Shown here in pieces: positions 22,351 to 34,299 of a stretch of 64,000 nucleotides of DNA (the first letter of the stretch is position 1; each line of letters opens with the position of its first letter). This stretch comes from Apoderus coryli (lineage: Eukaryota > Arthropoda > Insecta > Coleoptera > Attelabidae), in NCBI GenBank assembly GCA_911728435.2, contig OU452211.1, forward strand, positions 4,030,001-4,094,000, in the 5' to 3' direction. A model generated the notes under the pieces. The model was not told the origin of the DNA. It worked only from the letters and a program-made list of their open reading frames with translations, and did not search any database. Both the position numbers and the translations under genes were made by a program.

Positions 22351-23890
22351 TTATTACCGTATGCAATTTACTCATTCGGAAATATTTCAAAAACTAATCA
22401 TTTTAGAGATATACAACCTTATACAAATTACCCTTATTTTTATTGCTTAATAAGATTGAACTATAAAATATTGGGGTTTCTATTTAAAAATATTGCTTAT
22501 TGATATTTACCAAAAGAGTTCAAAGTTCTCATAAAATGACTATTTTTGAGATAAAAATTAATGAACTTTTCCTTATAGGCAAATTTTATAATCATTTTAG
22601 ACGTCATTTTTGACATACCACCTCCTATTTGCTGTACACGTGGGTTCGATTCCCACCTGAAGCTAATATTTTTTCCAACTTACAGATGTTCGTTTTCTTC
22701 ATTGGATTTTATAATAATATATTATGTAGTAGGTACCTAGGATTGATTTAACTACATTCATGGAGTCAGTTTATGTGCAGAAGATACAATAGAGGGTACA
22801 CTGTGAGGTGGTCTGTATTTCGTTGATGTCTAAGGCCCCTGTGCCACACCAGTTGAAACCGGCAACGCATCCGAAAGCAGTACATTCGCTCAGACTTAAA
22901 ATCTATACCCTTTAAGGAATTGCTCGTTCTATCTCAACAGACAACCTTGAATACCGTAGTGCTCCAATTTTAACAAAAGTCGCCCAAATGGGGCCTTATA
23001 TAAGCTTGCTCGAAGTCATATATTATACAACATGCGTAGGATTACATAATTTTATAATATAAAGAGCCTTCAAATCTTAAATCCGCCACTTTTGATAAAT
23101 GCGTTACTTATAACTAATAACAAAATTTATGAAGTGGAGAACGGGAATTTTGATTTTAATTTCATTTCATCACGAAATAATTAATATGTTGACACATTAT
23201 TAGAAAAACTATATAAGTAAGCAAATATACGATATTCCGGACAAATTGTATATTTTGTTGATTTGCGAAACAGTGTAACATGTTTTTGGCAAGCAGCTTA
23301 TAGGTAATTAAAATGATTTATATGCTCACACTGAATTTAATTATTAGTTTTTGAGAATGTTAAATGTATATGGACTGTTTGTTTTTATGTGTCGGTTTTT
23401 TTTTTTTGAGAAACACCTAACATAAAGAAATGCTATAGCTAGTCATACTCGGAACTGAACTAAATTCGACCGTTATTTATTGGTTTTCTTAGGTAATTTG
23501 AACATATATTTAACTACTCTGGCAAATGACAATTTCTGGACACATGTATACATGTTCCCCCAAACCCTGAACGGCAGTAACCATCCAGGGCTGTTTTTGC
23601 TAGACTTGCTCATAATCTTCAAAATTTTGACTCTTCCAACAAACCCAGAGCAAATTATGCTCAAATTCAAGAAATTCAAAACGAAAATGAAATTAAAACA
23701 CTAACCGCACTGGGAACTATGAAAATAATGGTAAAACTTCCACAATAAGCAGAGACTAGCTTCGTTACACTGGCCCCCTGTGGTCGGATTTTTTTCTACA
23801 AAATGCTAGCATACATAATGGACCCTAGCACACCAAATTAGGTATTTGTTGCTAGTTAGCGACCCATAGTAAATTAAAATTTTTATTTGA
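22351..23890. other. AT-rich spacer with a tRNA-like T-arm
   Basis: At 22640-22656 a perfect T-arm (GTGGG, TTCGATT, CCCAC) with box B GGTTCGATTCC is seen, but no anticodon or acceptor arm, so it is a SINE or tRNA fragment. Open frames at 23473-23704 overlap on both strands and are not convincing genes. Confidence 0.45.
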
Positions 23891-23942
23891 TTATCTTTTA
23901 AAAGGCAAAAGGCATTTACACCAAAGTTTTCTTGAAATCTCT

Positions 23943-24302
23943 TTACCTAAGTGCATGCGGATTTTGATCAGCCCAAATATGCTCATTTCTTCTATTAAAA
24001 ATACTTTCTCTAGAAAACTTGGCTTCATCTGCACAAATAATTTTTTTAAACAAATTTGAGTCTTGTTGAATGTGTACCAGAATATTTTCACAAAATTGGT
24101 TTCGATGTTGGTAATCCTCGGGTTTAAAATCCTGAACTTTTGTTAATTTAAAAGAATGCATATTATGATGATCATTAAAAGTCTTTTGCACACCATAATA
24201 TGATAACCCCAAGGGGGGGCTAAAGGTACATCTAAGCGTTTTTTCCGAACAGTACCTTTTTTGTTGGGTAATAAATGAGCTATCATTTTTTATAATTACC
24301 AA
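23943..24302 (-). pseudogene. Mariner-like transposase fragment 1
   Basis: Minus-strand frame with GLSYYGVQKTFNDHHNMH, then FKPEDYQHRNQFCENIL, ICADEAKFSRESIFNRRNEH and IWADQNPHALR. This is the pattern of insect mariner-like transposases in which the first catalytic Asp lies in a SDEA-type motif (here ADEA). N-terminal and C-terminal parts are missing. CACCCTGTATA at about 24601-24612 may be the element end. Confidence 0.7.
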
Positions 24303-25780
24303 GTCTCTAAAGGAAACTTAAAAAAAGTTATGCATGAAAATTTAGCTTAGACATTGTGTGACTAGCACCCTCTATGTTTTAAAGAAACGCGAGTATTTTT
24401 AATCGATTCTGCGACCCCAAAAACAATCATATGAAAAAATTGTGACCGTTATTTCTAAGAAAATAACATTATTGAAAATAATATCTTTTTAACTCCCTGT
24501 ATCTCAAAAAGGAAGGCCCCTTCGGCAAAAATTTATATAACAAGCTACACTGATTTTAAGCAGTTCTATCACCTCTAGCAATTTGGCCATGTCTTTCTGA
24601 AACACCCTGTATAAGACTATCTCAAATTTATTTTAGGTAAGTTGCTATGAAATATGAGATATCAAAATGTCGTAGAAAGAATCTAAGAACTTCAAACTAT
24701 TTTTTTTTTCACGAAAATGTAAAATGTAAGAGTTTGCTGTATTGATCGCAAACCTGACTAGCATTAATTTATTTCATCATAAAACTAGGTAGCAATTTAT
24801 TAAAATCAGTTTAGTCATTATATATCCAGTCATGTTTATGAATCTTCTCAACATTTTCTATTGTAAATTTACATGAGATACGTGCAGGATGTCGGTCGGG
24901 GTAGTTAGGTACACGTTATTAGGGCTGCTGCCTTAAAAAGGACTATAAATAGTTCTGTTTTACATTTAATAAATCATATAGAGCTTTATAGCTTCAAGCT
25001 TAATAAATCATCTCATGTTATAGAGAAAAATAATGAACTTGTAGATACCGAAATACTGAGACTGCACATTAATTATAATCAATTTATTTAATAAGGTTTT
25101 ACAACGCTATCATTTCTTAGACGACGACGGCGACGCCTGTATATTCTTCCTTAGTTTGGCTACAATTTTAAGACGCTTACGCCCTACAAACTTGAATTTT
25201 TCGAAAACCGTAGAGATAAAACTATTTTATTAGATCTCCGAACAAATTATGCCTCAAATTCTTTTAGAGCTGGGTAATTCCTATCACCCGCAAATGGGTT
25301 TTATGTTGGGAGGTCTGCTGAGATGGATTAAGGCACTCTTTAGAGCATGCACTTTCGAAGTTAGAGCAAATGGAAGTATATCGAGTAAACTGTCTATATA
25401 GAGTTAGTTTTGGTCAAACTTCTTTGCTGGTGACAAATATTTTTTTAGCAAGCCAGTTAAAAATGCGAATACTTTCCAGAATGAGATGAATGATTGTTAA
25501 TTTGAATTGAACTAACGAGTCCATATACAATCAACGAACAACCCTTTAGTAAATCAGATCAGAAGAAAATCTAGGCGTCTGAATAATAACTGATTTGTAA
25601 TGGGGATCCATAATTCTACATTAGTAATGAAAGCTAATAGACTGTGGAACTTAATATAAATTATGCAATTTGTTTTTGCTGTACCCTTACTTCATTAAAA
25701 ACATAGAAGAAAGCTTCCTCAAGACCTTTATGATATATCAAAAACGAGGAACAAGCTTCACTCAAGAGGAGGAGCAAATA
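24303..25780. other. AT-rich spacer, DNA transposon debris
   Basis: Contains CTCCCTGTATCTC near 24492 and ACACCCTGTATAAG near 24603, likely ends of TACAGGG-type elements. Nothing else recognised. Confidence 0.4.
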
Positions 25781-25920
25781 GACATACCCTGTATATTCTT
25801 GCAGCACTTTCGGTTATCTGTAAGTCATACTGATTGTAACCAGCCTTGATTGAAACCTTCTCGGGTCATGATATACACCTTGAACTTTATATCAAACAGA
25901 ACTTTGGCGTCATGTCTGTA
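25780..25920 (-). repeat. Non-LTR fragment related to the copy near 37955
   Basis: The plus strand shares the series GCA(C/G)CACTTTCGGTT, AACCAG, TCGGTCA or GGGTCATGATAT, and TTTATATC or TTTATGTCGAAC with 37950-38060 in the same order. That region encodes the RNase H part of a decayed retrotransposon on the minus strand, so this is another fragment of the same family. Confidence 0.5.
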
Positions 25921-27539
25921 CCCTGTCCAACTCAGCTATAGAGGAATGTTGTTCCAACTTGGTCCACCAAACCAGGGACGAATATTTTTTCATACGTCTG
26001 ACTACAACAGTAGTCTGCGCATAAGCTAACAGACCCAACAAGAGGCCCTCATGAAACCGCCTTTTTCTTGTGGATCAGGAACTGCCTAGAAGGCTTAACT
26101 TCTATTCCACAGGCTGTCTTTATTTTTATTCTACTCGTATCTATGCCATTCTTTGTGGCATTTATTCTTGAATTTTTATATATTTCGATCTTCCCTACGT
26201 CCGCCTTCAATTCTAAAATGATTAGGGGTTCGGATTTCGGATTCTTTCTCTATGTCTTTCTTCCCGCTCTTTGTTCTTCATAATTTATTTTATAAGTTTA
26301 TGCATTTCTGTCCATTTCTTTTTAGGCAACACACCCTGTGCCATCATATTTGGTGTCAATCTCCATGTTTTTCCATGTGAACGTGTGAGTAATATAAATG
26401 TGCTCTCCGCTCTGTATCTGGTTAGATGTACCTACGTTCCATATTTCACCTGGAAGAAAGCAATTTTTGATGACATTTTCAGCTCCTTTTCAAAAATCCG
26501 GCTTGTTGCAAATAATATATTTCAACAATATAGAGCAGAATTTGATACATTCTTAGGAAAACTAACGAGATTTTAATGCTGAAAAAAAATCCTCGCCTAA
26601 TGGTATGTCATGTTGATCTTTTAACAACAACCTTCGTATATTCTAATGAAATTACTATTTGTCATTTCTCTAACGTGTTGAATGTAAACACACCGCGGCA
26701 ATACATTACAAAGTGTTGTATATTTATAATTCCCTGTGTTAATATCCAGTAAGTAAATGGTATTTTAGACGTCATAATATAGACGTGCTGTGCTAGCTTG
26801 CTGGTAAAGCACATTCAAACCAAATAGAGAGAGCAAAGCGGGCTCCACGCTCTCAGAGTTTAATTTACTTACAATAAATAAGGGAAGGTGTAGGTACGGG
26901 AATTATATTCCATTTACATAATAATCACAAACAAACAAGGTAAGCTCAAAATAGAATCGTACCTTTATAAATAAATAAAACAACAAAGGGTCATGTATGC
27001 TCTAAAATGTGTTGTTATAATAAATTAATATTCAACTTCAAAGGTTCAGTTTATGTGGCAGAAGAGGTTTTTTAAAATTGAGTGTGATTGTACCGGATTG
27101 GTCGTTAGGTCTTTTAGCATCTTCTCACTACCAAAAGAGATCTCTTGTGAATGGCTTTAATCTAGAGATCGCTTAGTTGTACCCTCTGGGGACCAATTCC
27201 ATTGTTTCTTCGGATGTTAAAGTCTATCTTCTAAGTCTATTTCAGCCTTTTACAGAACAATGCTAGACAGTCGCAGAACACGTGTTCTGTGATCTCTGTT
27301 GCTTCGTTAATGACCTATTCAATTGTTTACTCCTGTAGAACCATAATTGTTCCTTTTTTCATCATTTGGCTCTTTGTAAAGGTGAAGTCATTCAACTTGT
27401 TAAGGATACACTACGGGGGGAATAGAGATTTTTGTAAAGAAGTAAAAAATAATTGATCTGAATTTAGTTTTGTGCATTATTTTGATAGTCGATTTAGAAT
27501 TAGAAAGTCCACTACACGGTGTGTAGAGATTTATATCAT
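25921..27539. other. No gene recognised; end may include a BEL LTR
   Basis: Plus-strand open frames at 26068-26576 are hydrophobic and lack recognisable domains. The final few hundred bases before 27541 probably contain the long terminal repeat of the BEL/Pao fragment, but I could not find its start. Confidence 0.35.
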
Positions 27540-28556
27540 TTGGTGACCCCGACGTGATCCGTTTTACCACAGCGGACAGAAAGACGACAAGAATCCAGAC
27601 ATTTAGAAGGAATTAAATAACGATAATGGAGCGACTATTCAAAGAAAATGATATACAAACAAACTCATTCAACCGATACTTTACTTTACTTTAGTAGTAA
27701 AAATACAAGGAAATCATTCCAAATTCAGAAATGTTAGAGTACTTATCGATACTAGTTCCCAACGTTCATATATTTTGAAGAAGACAGTTACAGAGCTAGG
27801 TTATAATTCACATGGTAAAGAAGAACTCATCCATTGTCTTTTTGGTGGTCAAAATTCAGAGAAAATTTCTCATGATTGTTACAGAATTACACTAAAAAAC
27901 TTAGATGACTCTTACACTTGTACACTGGAAACGTTAGACCACAACATAATTTGTGGGCAGGTCTCCCCGATACAAGAAGGTACATGGATGGCTGAGTTAG
28001 AACAGAAAAGAATTCAGTTATCTGACAGAAATCAGGGCCCAATAGAAATTTTGATCGGTGCTGACGTTTGTGCAAAATTACTCACAGGTAAACGTTACAT
28101 TCTACAATGTGGATTAGTGGCAGTTGAAACTAAATTGGGCTAGACACAAATGGGAAAAATTTTGGGACACACAAGTAGTATGACATCATTGACAATTACA
28201 TCACTTTATTGTAAAGATTTCCAAATTAATAATTTATGGGAACTTGATGTGTTAGGAATTTCAGATCCAGTACAAGAAATGAGCAAAAAAGACAGAGAAG
28301 AAGCCACTAATCAACATTTTTTGAATACGATCACTATATTAAATGATGAAGTAAGTCTTCCTTGGGTTGAAAATCATCTCCCTTTACCCAATAATTTTTA
28401 TCTGGCGAAGAAGCGTTTAAAAAATTTGAAAAAGAAATTATTAAAAGATGGATATTTTGAAGAATACAATAATGTTTTCAACGAATGGTTAGAAGAAGGT
28501 ATTATAGAAGTGGTACCTCCAGAAGAAATACACTTAGAAGCTACATCTGCTTGATA
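27540..28556 (+). mobile_element. BEL/Pao retrotransposon remnant, internally deleted
   Basis: TGGTGACCCCGACGTGATCC at about 27541-27560 is typical of the LTR end and primer-binding site of BEL/Pao elements. About 150 bases later the sequence jumps to the protease of pol, so gag is deleted. LIDTSSQRSYI (around 27742-27774) is the aspartic protease motif with the usual Gly replaced by Ser. GADVCAKLLTG, then a TAG at 28141-28143 where Trp is usual, and LWELDVLGI follow. A second open stretch (28150-28554) contains SLPWVENHLPLPNN and KKLLKDGYFEEYNNV, the region leading into reverse transcriptase. It stops abruptly at 28556. Confidence 0.8.
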
Positions 28557-29010
28557 TTCAAAACTATAACGTCCTGTGATTTGTTCAGTTGTTACATTAC
28601 ACCAAACTGTGTCTTTTTGGATTCTCGCTGCACCAAAATCGACAGTTTTGTTTATATAGAATAGAATAGGATAATTTATTTGTCCCAAAAGAGCATAATC
28701 CGTAGAACAGGTCAATATAATAATAAATTGTTATTATTTGCTGCGAGATTTAGGAATGCAAAGCACATGGCAGTAATCCAGACGATTTAGCGTATCTTCT
28801 GGATGAAGTGTTTGGGCCAGTGGAATTTTGTAGGGAAAAAGGCTCAAATACAGCCTTATATAGAATTCGCTGTAAGTAACAACGTGGTCTATCTGCAAAA
28901 TCCTCTTCCCATGTATCCAGTAATCCCAATAGCATCGTAAAATATGCTCGTTGCGTTTGAATAACTGAGCGATGAGTTTCTATAAAAACCTCTCAAAAGA
29001 ATTAAAAAGT
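28557..29010 (-). pseudogene. Mariner-like transposase fragment 2
   Basis: Across several minus-strand frames I read HRSVIQTQRAYF (N-terminal region), LFPYKIPLAQTLHPEDTLN, and ARIQKDTVWCNVTTEQITG (compare the family form VTVWC-AL-IIGPYFFE). Stops and shifts interrupt it. It meets the end of the BEL/Pao remnant at about 28556, suggesting one element inserted into the other. Confidence 0.6.
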
Positions 29011-30060
29011 TTCTTAAAACTTTTCTAAAGTCGGTAGACGCTTTTTCAAAAGATATAGTTCCGTAATAAAATGTCCACCCTGTACAGTGTTATAATAATT
29101 TTAAGAGAAATATAAGGATTGATGGAAAAAAAATGTTCATTTTGTAATTAAAATGTAACAATGTATTAGTGTTAAAAAATAATGAAATCCAACTGTTTAT
29201 CATAAATATTTATTTTCAAAATTGTGGCAGGTCAAGGTTGGAGATGTTCACTAACAAGTATAAAGTTTATGTTTAAACTTCACCGAAAATAGCTTTACGA
29301 AATTCATTCATTCCCATTCGCGTTATATTTATAGTTTGAAGGCTTATTTTAGTCCATTTGTGAGATGATATAAATAATTTACTTGCGTTTGGGATTATTT
29401 TCTTAGCATTTTGATAAATTAAATGTATATTGATGAAAGTTTAACGATACGCACTGATTTTACATTGATTAATTAACGCAAGTGCAGTAAAATTGGATAG
29501 GTCTGTTCGGTGCTTTGTTCCAGGGTTGTTTTCAATTCCAAAATGGTAATTAAATTAATTAATAATCGTGATTTATTTATTGATGTGAATAACCATGTTT
29601 TCCAAATGCAAACAATTACAGTACTGCTTAACATTCACACAATCATTCAATAGACAAAAAATGACTATTATATAGAAATATATTTTTTAATGTCACCTCG
29701 TGAAGGAAATTTCATATCAATTTTTCGCAATCAAACAACAGCAGAACAATTAATCGAAAAAATTACAAAATAACTTATTATTCGTTTCAAAACAATAAAA
29801 AATGTGTATACTCCAACAATTAATACATTAAAAAAACTTCCCCTATATTTAATAGAACTCAAAAATGTTAACACATTCAACACAATAGCCTGATTATTTT
29901 TTTTTATATATATTACATATATTAGGGTATATATATGTAATATACTCGTATATAAAAATATCCCAATAATTTGTAAATATATTTTACTTATAATATCAAA
30001 ATGGAAAACTATTGAAATTTATAAAATTGTAACAAGTATTTCTTCTAGAGTGCAACCAGC
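29011..30060. other. AT-rich spacer, nothing recognised
   Basis: Very AT-rich, with TATATA runs near 29910-29960. No gene recognised. Confidence 0.4.
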
Positions 30061-30310
30061 CTATCATTTTCTTTTAAATACCTTAAGATTTCTTTGATCT
30101 TTGATTTCTTTCGGTATCAATCGGTATACATACGCGGCCAAAAAATATGTCGACCTCTGTACTTTAGTTTTGTAAGCTTTTATTGTCCGTGTTTGTGTAT
30201 TTTTCTTGTGTCTTGTTTCGGACATGTGTGTTATATTAGTCAAGTTGTGTCTGTTTTTATATTGGTATGTTAAGAATTTGACTTTCAGTGAAAAGCAAAT
30301 CACTAGGGTA
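30061..30310 (-). pseudogene. C-terminal tail of a non-LTR reverse transcriptase
   Basis: The minus strand reads TKVQRSTYFLAAYVYRLIPK then EIKDQRNLKVFKRK. This matches the conserved end of CR1-type ORF2 proteins (fold: S-ARLYN-LP-EIK---L--FKRKLK). No upstream reverse transcriptase from the same element is joined to it. Confidence 0.55.
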
Positions 30311-30378
30311 GGTGTTCTTTTTATTATATATGATCTTAAGAAGAATTTTTTGCATGGTTTCTAGTTTTTTTTAATGAC

Positions 30379-31735
30379 ATGGATATGGACAGCACATCTC
30401 ACGTATCGGTGGGTTTCTTTGATATTGATGATGTCCTTACTTCACTTAAACAACTAAAAGCAAAAATAACATCGGGACCAGATAACATTCCAGCCTTCAT
30501 CCTAAGTGACTGTGCGGCTGTCTTTGCATCACCTTTACGAGTTTTTTTCAACAAGTCATTGAGCTCCAATGTATTTCCTGAAGCTTGGAAGGTATCTCGT
30601 TTATGTCCAATACACAAATCTGCGGAAAATGATCGCGTCGAGAATTATCGACCCATCTCTCTTCTCGAAGGTCTTTGAGACAACACTTCATAGAAAAATA
30701 TTTAGCCAGGTGAAACAACAAATTGACCTGCAGCAGCATGGCTTTTTTCGGGGACGTTCTCCAGAAACTTACCTGACATGCTTCATGGAGGATGTTTTTC
30801 ACGCACTCGGAGAGGGACTCAGAGTTGATGCTTTCTATAGCGATTTCTCGAAGGCCTTCGATAGGTTGGATCATGCGGTCATACGTCGGAAAATGTCACT
30901 TATTGGTTTCGATGACGACCTTCTATCTTTTTTTGCTTCTTACCTTTGCGACCGTCAGCACTACGTCGAATACAACGGTCACAAGTCTTTGACTTTTACG
31001 CCCACCAGTGGAGCGCCGCAGGGCAGCTGTTTGGCGCCGTTAATATTCTCGATTTTTGTTAACTATATATCAACGGGAATATCAAGCAAATATTTATTGT
31101 TTGCTGATGACCTAAAAATGTATCGTATGGTTCAGGATAGCGATGATTGCAGATTGCTGCAGGATGACTTGATTACGCTTGCGGGATGGTGTTAATCTAA
31201 CAAACTGCCCCTAAACGTTCAAAAATGTAAGTTTGCGGTATTTTCTAGATCGCAAAATATATTTGAAGTCCATTACCAACAAAATGATCGGCTCCTGAGC
31301 GCTGCGAAGTGTTGAGGGATCTGGGAGTCTATGTTGACACAGACTTATCGTTTAGCCATCATATTGAGTGCATCACCCAGGATGCATTGCGCATGCTCGG
31401 ATTTCTGTTTCGAGTTACCAAGGACTTCACGGATATTCAATGTATAATGAATTTATACTGTGTTCTTGTGAGAGCCAAGCTTGAATACGCCTCAATTATA
31501 TGGTCTCCGATATAGCAATGCCATATTGATCACATTGGGTACGTACAACGCAGATTCCTCAAATATTTGGCATTTAAGCTTGATGGTAGGTTTCCACACA
31601 GAGGGTTTGATCAGAAGATACTACTTGAGCGGTACGAGAATAATTTTGCTAGTTTTGTGGCGTCAATTTCCTCCTAGAATGTCATTTGTTTATAATGATT
31701 TCAGGAAATTATATTTGCGACAGGATATTTTGTAA
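30379..31735 (+). pseudogene. Diverged, truncated copy of the 18-22 kb non-LTR family
   Basis: Co-linear with about 20520-21810 of the nearly full-length element: SVGFFDIDDVLTSLKQLKAK, SGPDNIPAFILSDCA, YSDFSKAFDRLDH, SGAPQGSCLAPLIF and FADDLKMYR all have counterparts. It lacks ORF1, the endonuclease and the 3' end. Frame changes occur near 30670 and 31290, and a TAA at 31193-31195 replaces a codon before NKLPLN. It is a related but distinct subfamily rather than a recent copy. Confidence 0.85.
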
Positions 31736-32749
31736 AATAATTTTTGAAACACTTTAAAAGTTTTGAATTAAACTGATGAGGACGGTGGAACCTACAGAAT
31801 ATACCTAGTCTTCTTAGATACCTGATTTACTACTGTAACGGCCAACGATATATTATAGACTCAACCATATCATTATTTTATTTGTGTTTGTACATATTAT
31901 ACACTCATCACAATAATTGATGAACTGGAAAAACATATTATGGCCTTATTTTACCTAACCTGCTGTTTTGCCTTTTTCCAAAGGAGAACCGTTTATGTAA
32001 AAAAAAAGTCTCATTCCTTTCTCTTTTTCCGACCACGACAGTAAATGATTTACTACCGTCCGGTGTAAAAGCTGTTTGGCGAAAAACTTACTGATTAAAA
32101 TTGTAAAAAAAATACAGAAACTTTAAAAAGTTGATTGTGTTTCTATCAGTGGCAGCTGATGGCAGTTAACTGTGGTGAAGCATAACAATAAATAAATTCT
32201 TATACAGGTGCAGCTAAAATGACTAGGGAAATCTGTACCTCGTCAACTGCATACTGCATAAAATATGCTTCTTATGCTGTTTTTTTAAATGGCAAGATTT
32301 GTATGCTATGCTTAGTGCAATTATACGCTCGCAACTATGTTTATATGAATTGCGACTGCCGGCCTTCAGGAGGTTGTATATTGGTTATATGCCAGAGTGA
32401 CAGCGTTGCCCATTGTTGCGGAATTATAGATGAAAACGCCCAAAAGGGAAATATATGTACATTGTGAAACATAGTTAAATATATATACGATAAAGCCTGC
32501 TTCAGACAAAATTATAGTTTTATGGTAAAGCTGTGTTTACCTCAGGTTGAAAATTGTATAAATTTATGGCTGCTTCATATGACAAGCCGCCACTGCTTTC
32601 TATATATGACATACAATTCTACAAGAAAAAAAATTCAAACTAAAATAAAAAGAAAATAGGAAAGACATTGAAATACAACTAATGAACTCATCAAATTGAA
32701 AATGTAAAATAGGAAACAATATGAAATGGAAAACATCCATAAAAACACA
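31736..32749. other. Spacer, nothing recognised
   Basis: AT-rich. A plus-strand frame at 32219-32467 is Cys-rich but has no recognisable domain. Confidence 0.4.
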
Positions 32750-33180
32750 AATAATTGCTGAATCGCGATATACTACGAGTTAGTAAGACCAATACGCGTG
32801 CGTACTATTTAACGAAATCCTTCGGGAGACGCTCAACTGTAAATGTGTATGTGTACCCGGGAAACGTTTATTCGTCCGTTGCTACAACGTCTGGCGTCTC
32901 GCACAAACACAAAATAACGCTCATGCAGAGTAATTTCACGCTGAAGACCAAGAAGTTACGAACGCGCGCGCGATTTATTTTAAATTTGTTGAGAATATTC
33001 AAATCAAATTTATGTTAGATAAATACCGATAAGTGATTAAAGTTATAATTATTATATATTAGGTAAAGCAATATAATCATCATATCAACCTTAAGCATTT
33101 AATTAAAATGTAGTTTAATTGTGATTTAGTGATTTAAACTAACATTTATCATGTAAACACACAAACAGTTTCAATTTTAG
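32750..33180 (+). promoter_or_regulatory. CpG-dense island, possible promoter and first exon
   Basis: From about 32755 to 32975 CpG is far more frequent than around it (for example GAACGCGCGCGCGATT near 32960). The sequence then continues to TTTTAG/GTAAGT, a consensus donor, at 33180/33181. An untranslated first exon of a plus-strand gene would look like this, but no following exon was found. Confidence 0.3.
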
Positions 33181-33249
33181 GTAAGTACCTATTTTATACA
33201 GGGTGAAAACTAAAATGTTACATTTTTTGAATTAATATCTTATTTTTTA

Positions 33250-33365
33250 TTTATTATATTGAAGCGTTATACAATTTGGTGTACTTACTATAAGGCAATC
33301 AAAACTTAACATAACTTTTGATTGCCTTATAGTCGCCATATTGTACAATTATACCATAAAGTATA
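33250..33365. repeat. Hairpin MITE or palindrome
   Basis: CTATAAGGCAATCAAAA (33289-33305) and its complement TTTTGATTGCCTTATAG (33317-33333) form a 17-bp perfect inverted pair around an 11-base loop. Weaker pairing extends outward (TACAATTTGG against CCATATTGTA). Confidence 0.6.
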
Positions 33366-34299
33366 GCCCACAGCAAAAACATGAATACCATAAAATTCAT
33401 TTTATCGAGAAAACGCTTTTCTGAATCCATTTTCTCTTTCATGAACGAACAGGTGACAAAAAGATGTACACAGGTTGTTAAATTTTGAGGACATTCTACA
33501 TCTAGAAGTTTCAAATGCTCGTTTTTCCAATTACATGCTCTAAATTGCTTTCACAAATTTCCTCGGAACATTTCACGTCCACTAATGTCACTCCATTCGC
33601 TTTGCGAGTGGAACAAACCTTTAGATATCTCCAGAGGTGTCCTTATTATTTTATGATTTCGTAGCTATATTCTTACTCCCTCCAGGCACGTATGCTTAAT
33701 TAGATGTCACAGATTCCACATACTATTGGAAGTTGTGTAAATTATCAGCATTTAATGCCTATGAAGTTGTTAAGTTAGAAGTTAATTGAATAATTAAATA
33801 ACAATAAAAGTAAGTATATAATTGCCGATAATTTAAAACTTTAAAAGTTGTGTAATCTGTATGTCTCTCCCTAAATCTAACCCAAATTGCTTGAGGAAAC
33901 AGCAGTAGCTAGTAATGTTCATTGTGGAAATTAAAAATTCTATTTCTTTGTTCTAATGAAGTTTCGTCTGTTAACAAAATAAACGAAATAAATTGCTTCA
34001 GAAAGAGTTCACTTTTCCAAAGGAGAAAAAAATGGAATTAAAAACAGAAACAGCTAATTTTAACTAAACAATAAAATTTAAACTTTGCAATTTTGCTATT
34101 TAGAAGATTGTATGAGAATGATATAGACATAATTAAATGTCTTACTCTAATCTAAACTATCTATATGTCGTAGGGAAAACCTTGCCGTTGATAATAGGCG
34201 TCCAATTCTGTAAAAAGTATCTCAAATTAAACAAAAATACTCCAAATTAGACCTGACAAAGGTGTAGTACACAAATTTCACAGTTTGAGTACCTATCAG
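33366..34299. other. Spacer, nothing recognised
   Basis: AT-rich sequence with no recognisable gene or repeat. Confidence 0.4.

Noticed and set aside
26068..26576. Two adjoining hydrophobic plus-strand frames as a membrane protein gene
   Set aside because: No splice consensus joining them and no family signature; T-rich DNA encodes hydrophobic residues by chance.
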